Assembly: GCA_021904315.1 (NCBI GenBank)
Contig: CM038920.1
Span: 10,292,001-10,356,000, forward strand
Reading direction: 5' to 3'
DNA length: 64,000 nt
DNA from: Sphagnum magellanicum
Taxonomy: Eukaryota > Streptophyta > Sphagnopsida > Sphagnales > Sphagnaceae
Shown here: in pieces, positions 59,252 through 64,000 of the stretch
Layout of the letters: the number at the start of each line of letters is the position of its first letter
Numbering within the stretch: the first letter of the stretch is position 1
Notes under the pieces: generated by a model
What the model was told of the DNA's origin: nothing
Seen by the model: only the letters and a program-made list of their open reading frames with translations
Database searches by the model: none
Position numbers and translations under genes: made by a program

Positions 59252-62200
59252 GTCTTTTCTTCTTTGCCGGTCTAGTGTGGAACTCTTCTATGGCTTCTTG
59301 GGCATGTTCCATGTCGGATTCATTCACCCAAGAAGCTTCTATCGAATGGTATCCTTTCCACTTCACTAAATACTCCCGCTCTCGTCCTCTAAGTTGCCTT
59401 GATTTGAGCACGGCCTCCACCTCAAACTCTAGTGGGGGCCTTGAGGTGTGCTCTTGATTAGGCCTTGAGGCATCATGGGCAACCGGCTTCAAGAAGGAAA
59501 CATGAAATGTGGGGTGAACTCTAAGGTTTTCCGGTAGTTCTAACCTATAAGTGTCGGAAAGTTTTTTTTCCAACACTTTGAATGGACCCGCATATGGGCC
59601 CAAAAACTTATGACTTAAACCTTCTGGCAACCGAAAGTTCTTGATGTTCAACCACACCTCGTCTCCCACTTGAAATTTCACCTCTCGTCGGGACTTGTCC
59701 GCAAAATCCTTGTACCTTTTATGCGCCTTCTCCAAGTTGGTTTTTGCCAACTCCCAAAGGCGCCGCCTTTCTTCATCAAGTTGTGTGACCATTGGCACTT
59801 CCTCACTTCCATCACTTGGAGTTTGTCTTTGTGCTGCCCAAGTCATGGGCACAATTGGTGACTTGCCCGTCACCATTTGGAATGGGGTGGACCCAGTTGC
59901 GGAGCGTGCCGAATTGTTGTAACAAAACTTGGCTAACTCCAAATGGTCCACACAATCTTGTTGATCCGTCGCCACATAATTCCTTAGGAATTGTTGGATC
60001 ACCAAGTTGACCCTTTCGGTTTGCCCATCGGTTTGGGGATGAAATGAAGTGCTCATCTTGAGTTCCGACCCCATTCGCTTCCACAAGGCCCGCCAAAACT
60101 TACTTGTAAACTTCGGGTCTCGATCCGACACTATGTCTTTTGGAAGACCGTGATGTTTGAAAATGTGGGAGAAGAACAACCTTCCCGTCTCTTGGGCCGT
60201 GGCTTCATCCTTTGTGGGAATGAAGTGTGCCATCTTGTTAAATCGATCCACCACAACCATGATGGCATCAAACCCTTTTGAAGGGGGCAAACTTACCATA
60301 AAGTCCATTGACACATTTTCCCACGGCCCTTCGGGAATTGGCAAAGGTTGCAACAAACCCGCTTACTTCTTGTTGAGGGTCCGGTTTTGTTGACAAGTTA
60401 AACAAGTCTTCACGTATTCCTCCGCATCATCCTTCAAGTTGGGCCAATAGTAGGACTTCTTTAGGAATGTTGTGGTGCACTTTGCACCACCGTGGCCCGC
60501 AAGCGGCCCATCATGACATTCCTTCAAAAGTGTGTCTCACATCTTCCCTTCCGGCACATAGAGTCGATTTTGCTTGTACCACAATAATCCAATCCTCAAA
60601 TGGAAGTGAAACTTGGTTCCATTTTGGATGTTTTGCCTTACTTCCTTGGCAAAGGCATCCCGGCGGCTCGCTAGTCTGACTTCCTTTTGAAGTTCCGACT
60701 CTCCCACATACACCACTCTAAGTTGGTGTTTCCGGCTCAAGGCATCGAGGACTATGTTCTCCTTTCCCGGCTTGTGTCGAATGTCCACATTGAACAAGGC
60801 CAATGTGTCTTACCACCTTATTTGTTTCGATGACAACTTGGGTTGAATTGCGAAGTACTTCAAGGTCACATTGTCGGTCCACACCACTACGTCTTTGGAG
60901 CCTATGTAATGGCCCCAAGTCTTGAAACAATGTATGACCACCCACATTTCTTTCTCATGTGTTGGCCACCTTCGCTCCGTCTCACCCAACTTCTTGCTTT
61001 CAAAGGCCACCGGTCTTCCTTCTTGCACTAAGACACCCCCAATTGCAAAGTCGAAGGCGTCGGAAAGGATTTCAAACTCCTTGTCAAAGTCGGGCAACTT
61101 CAACACCGGCGCCTTCACCAAAATGCCCTTCAATGTTCCAAAGGCTTCGTCGCATGCTTCTTCCCATTCATAGGTGACGGCGGACTTCTTCAAGAGGTTT
61201 GTCAAAGGTGCCGCTATCTTTGCAAAGTTCTTGATGAACTTGCGATAGTAGGAGGCCAATCTTAAAAAGGACCTCAAGGCGGGAACCGACTTGGGCGGCT
61301 CCCAATCCAAAATTACCTTAACCTTGTGATCATCCATCATCAAGCCCTCTTGAGTTATCCTATGTCCCAAAAAGTCCACTTCCGTCACCCCAAATTCGCA
61401 CTTCTCAAGCTTGACATACAACTTGTTTTCTCTTAGCCTTTGGAACACCTTGCGAAGGTGCTCCGCATGCTCCTCCAAGGAGCTACTATAAATCAAAATG
61501 TCGTCTATGTAGACGACCACAAAATCATCAAGCCATTCGCGGAAAATGTCATTCATGAAAGTGCAAAATGTGACGGGTGCATTGGTGAGCCCAAAGGGCA
61601 TCACCATGAACTCATATGAGCCATACCTTATGCGACAAGCGATTTTCTCTTCGTCCCCTTTCGTTATCCTAGTTTGGTAATACCCGGAACGTAGATCAAT
61701 TCTAATAAAAACCTTGGCTCCCGAAAGACGGTCAAATAGATCATCGATGCGAGGTAAAGGATATCGATTTTTCATCGTTGCCTTGTTGAGTGCTCTATAA
61801 TCAACACACATCCTCAAAGTCCCATCCTTCTTGTGAACAAAAAGGACGGGTGCCCCATATGGTGACTTGTTTGGTTTGATATACCCTTTTGCGAGGAGTT
61901 CTTCGAGTTGAACCTTAAGCTCTTTCAACTCCTCATGGCTCATTCGATATGGGGCCTTGGCGGGAGGTTCCACTCCCGGCATCACTTCAATCACATGATG
62001 AACCCGTCTTCTCGGGGGCAAGTCTTCGGGCAACTCTTTGGGCATCACATCCGGGAACTCTTCCAACACTCGCCTTATGCACTTGGCGGAAGTCACCAAC
62101 TTGGTGACCTCCTTGGGCTCATACTCGTCCAACACCCGCATAACACACATCATGCCAAAGCCTCCCACACATTCCTTCTTGAAAGTTTTTCCTACCATAA

Positions 62201-63746
62201 AACGGATGGTTGGATCACCCACACAAGGTAACTCATGTGCCTTGACTTGCACAATCCCACTTTTAGATGGGATTCTAACTATCCTATTATGCCCTTCTAT
62301 GAGCACTTTGTTTTGAGTGATGAACTTCATTCCCAAAATGCATTCCATTCCACCCAAGGTGGAAACCAACAAATCCACCTTTCCTCTCCAATTCCCCAAT
62401 TGAAGAGGCATTCCTTTCGCTTGTAACGTAGTTGGATGGGGAACCCCATCCGCGAAATGCACCTCAATGGGTGCCTTGAGCTCCTCCAAGTGGAGCTCCA
62501 TCCTTTCGGCGCTTTTTCGAGTTATGAAGTTGTGAGAAGCCCCTGTGTCCAAAAGACATAAAATATCCCATTTAGAAATCTTCCCTTTCAAGGAGATAAG
62601 TCGGTTGCATTCCTTTTGGGCTAGAGTGGCATTGAGAGTAAGTACCTTGGAGCTCCCAACACCCGATTTGGACTTGGGGCAATCTTTGGAGTAGTGCCCC
62701 ACTTCGTTCCAATTGAAGCATGCCCCCTTGGGCTTTGCTCCAAAATCTCCCTTTGGTTGGCTCCCCTTGGAGGGAGCCCCTTTTCTCACAAAGCTCCCTT
62801 TTGGTTTGAACCCCGAGCTTTGGAATTGTTTGGGCTTATCCTTGGTTGGGCTTCCTTGCCCCCGATTCCATTCTCCCTCATGCCTTGGCTTCTTGTGAAG
62901 GAACTTGTTGTCTTTCTTGAACCCGGATTTGTCACTCCGCCCCACGTCCGAAAAGTTCTCCACTTTCGTGATGGCCTCGGATAATGAGGCAGGCCAACTC
63001 TCCTCAAGCTTTCGCTTGGTCCAAATGGGAAGCCCCATCACAAATTAGCATACACGATCCAATTCGTGCATGTGCCGGATCTCAAGCATGAGCTCGGAGT
63101 AAGCCCTCACATAATGCCTCAAGTTTTCATTTGTGGCATTCACAAGGTCGCGTAGTTTGCACCTTGAAATGTAGTCGGAATTCCTTGGAACAAATTCCGA
63201 CTCGAGTCGCTCCTTAAAGAACTCCCATGTGTAGCCGTGGTTCCTCCCCTCCTCTTGTCGGACTGTCCTCCACCATGTGGCGGCGTAGCCTTTCAAATAG
63301 AATTGGGCAAGCTCCACGGCGAAATTCCGGCCTACCTTGGTGGCATGCAAGTAGTTGTCCATCTCCGCAAGCCAAGCATCCACAACCTTGCGGTCACGGG
63401 CACCATCGAAGTTCCCGGGCTTGGCCGGTTGAAACCTTTCACCCTTGGCGGTTCTTGTTTTGAGGGCCACCACCAACTCACCAAAGTCGGGCCTTCCCAT
63501 CTTGAGGAGTACTTCCAATTGCTCCGGGGTGAATAAGACCGAGCTCCTTTGTTCCTCTTCCTCACTTTCGGGCTCATCTCGGTCTTCCCGGGGCATGGGT
63601 TCCTCCTCCCCAATAGATTCGGGCGGGGCTACTTGGTCATCGACAGGCTCCTCGGTCATCGACGGGCTCCTCCAACACAGAGTCTTACGGTTGTTTGTGG
63701 TTCTTCTTGGGAGCCATCCCAACCCAAGAAGTGAACTTCACCACTT

Positions 63747-63758
63747 GCTCTGATACCA
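63747..63758 (-). other. Primer-binding site for initiator Met tRNA
   Basis: The minus strand reads TGGTATCAGAGC, complementary to the 3' end of plant initiator Met tRNA (..GCTCTGATACCA), two bases after the LTR end. This is the usual primer of many plant chromoviruses and fixes the element's orientation and LTR boundary. Confidence 0.9.
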
Positions 63759-63760
63759 CG

Positions 63761-64000
63761 TGACGCGCTCCCAAGTCACGGGGTGAAACCCACTTGAGGG
63801 TCTCACAAAGTCAAGTTGTGGAAGTTGAGACTTGGAGGCACGCTCCCGGCTTCCAACTCTAAAAAGGGGTAGAGGGTCAAGTTGGGAGCCTAGGGATTAG
63901 ACTAGGAAGAAGGTTTAGTAGATCAAGCATGAATCTACATCAAAACAAACCACTCACGTGGTTAGTTCACATTCCGGGACACCCTTGGGTGTTGGGACAA
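63761..64000 (-). repeat. Chromovirus 5' LTR (partial, runs off window)
   Basis: In element orientation the LTR ends with CTTGGGAGCGCGTCA, two bases before the primer-binding site. About 240 bp is visible. It aligns by eye with the 3' parts of the solo LTRs at 39563-40382 and 45295-46201 (shared blocks include GTGAACTAACCA and the terminal CTTGGGAGCGCGTCA), so the whole LTR is probably 800-900 bp. Confidence 0.85.

Larger units (their letters stand above)
59206..64000 (-). mobile_element. Ty3/gypsy chromovirus LTR retrotransposon, broken, cut by window edge
   Basis: Minus-strand element with parts in order: LTR (63761 to beyond 64000), primer-binding site (63747-63758), gag about 63.7-62.65 kb with a CCHC-type zinc knuckle near 62.7 kb, aspartic protease (DTGA) near 62.56 kb, reverse transcriptase about 61.95-61.45 kb with YIDD near 61.5 kb, RNase H about 61.1-60.8 kb, integrase about 60.5-59.6 kb, and a C-terminal chromodomain (YLVKWKGY) near 59.35 kb. 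The order RT-RNase H-integrase and the chromodomain define a chromovirus of Ty3/gypsy. It is a fossil with about three or four breaks across gag-pol, and is still well preserved, so it is probably younger than the related solo LTRs at 39.6 and 45.3 kb. A 46-bp stretch of LTR-end sequence marks its left end. GC content is clearly higher than in the AT-rich flank. Confidence 0.93.

Overview
The window looks like nuclear DNA of a land plant, most likely a non-seed plant (moss, lycophyte or fern; the lineage call is tentative). The evidence is one HD-Zip class I homeobox gene with plant-type introns, a plant Ty3/gypsy chromovirus primed by initiator Met tRNA, Arabidopsis-type telomere-like motifs (CCCTAAA), many short inverted-repeat elements, and long AT-rich, gene-empty stretches. 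There are no prokaryotic operons, no rRNA genes and no convincing intact tRNA gene.

Layout. 1-10.5 kb: non-coding, moderately AT-rich sequence with microsatellites, two small hairpins and the first inverted-repeat element. 10.6-13.7 kb: the only gene I can support as intact, a three-exon HD-Zip I transcription factor on the minus strand (start 12955, stop 11202, 409 residues), with an upstream leader that holds several very short uORFs and a possible TATA box near 13.66 kb. 13.7-25 kb: upstream intergenic DNA dense in trinucleotide and tetranucleotide repeats and in several families of short elements, named here A, B, C, E and F. A and B are different inside but share nearly the same terminal inverted repeat, so one transposase may have moved both. 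24.7-25.7 kb: two decayed coding relics, one perhaps Ty1/copia. 26-59 kb: a very AT-rich desert holding two solo LTRs (39563-40382 and 45295-46201), a 45-bp minisatellite (34884-35095), a possible tRNA-derived SINE head (about 40834-40905), a separate 262-bp inverted-repeat element (51528-51789), an inverted pair of telomere-like motifs, and a decayed membrane-protein-like gene on the minus strand (about 52.9-54.05 kb). 59.2-64 kb: a broken chromovirus on the minus strand, cut by the window's right edge. The two solo LTRs belong to its family.

How the parts relate. The HD-Zip gene is the only likely host function. Everything else that can be recognised is mobile-element history or decayed coding sequence. 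I found no clear new protein system. The most interesting structural signals are the shared ends of families A and B, the fully palindromic B pair at 14.3-14.6 kb, the uORF-rich leader of the HD-Zip gene, and the unidentified coding relic near 53 kb. Everything was read by eye: alignments and percentages were not computed, and repeat boundaries are good to roughly 5-20 bp unless a target-site duplication is given.
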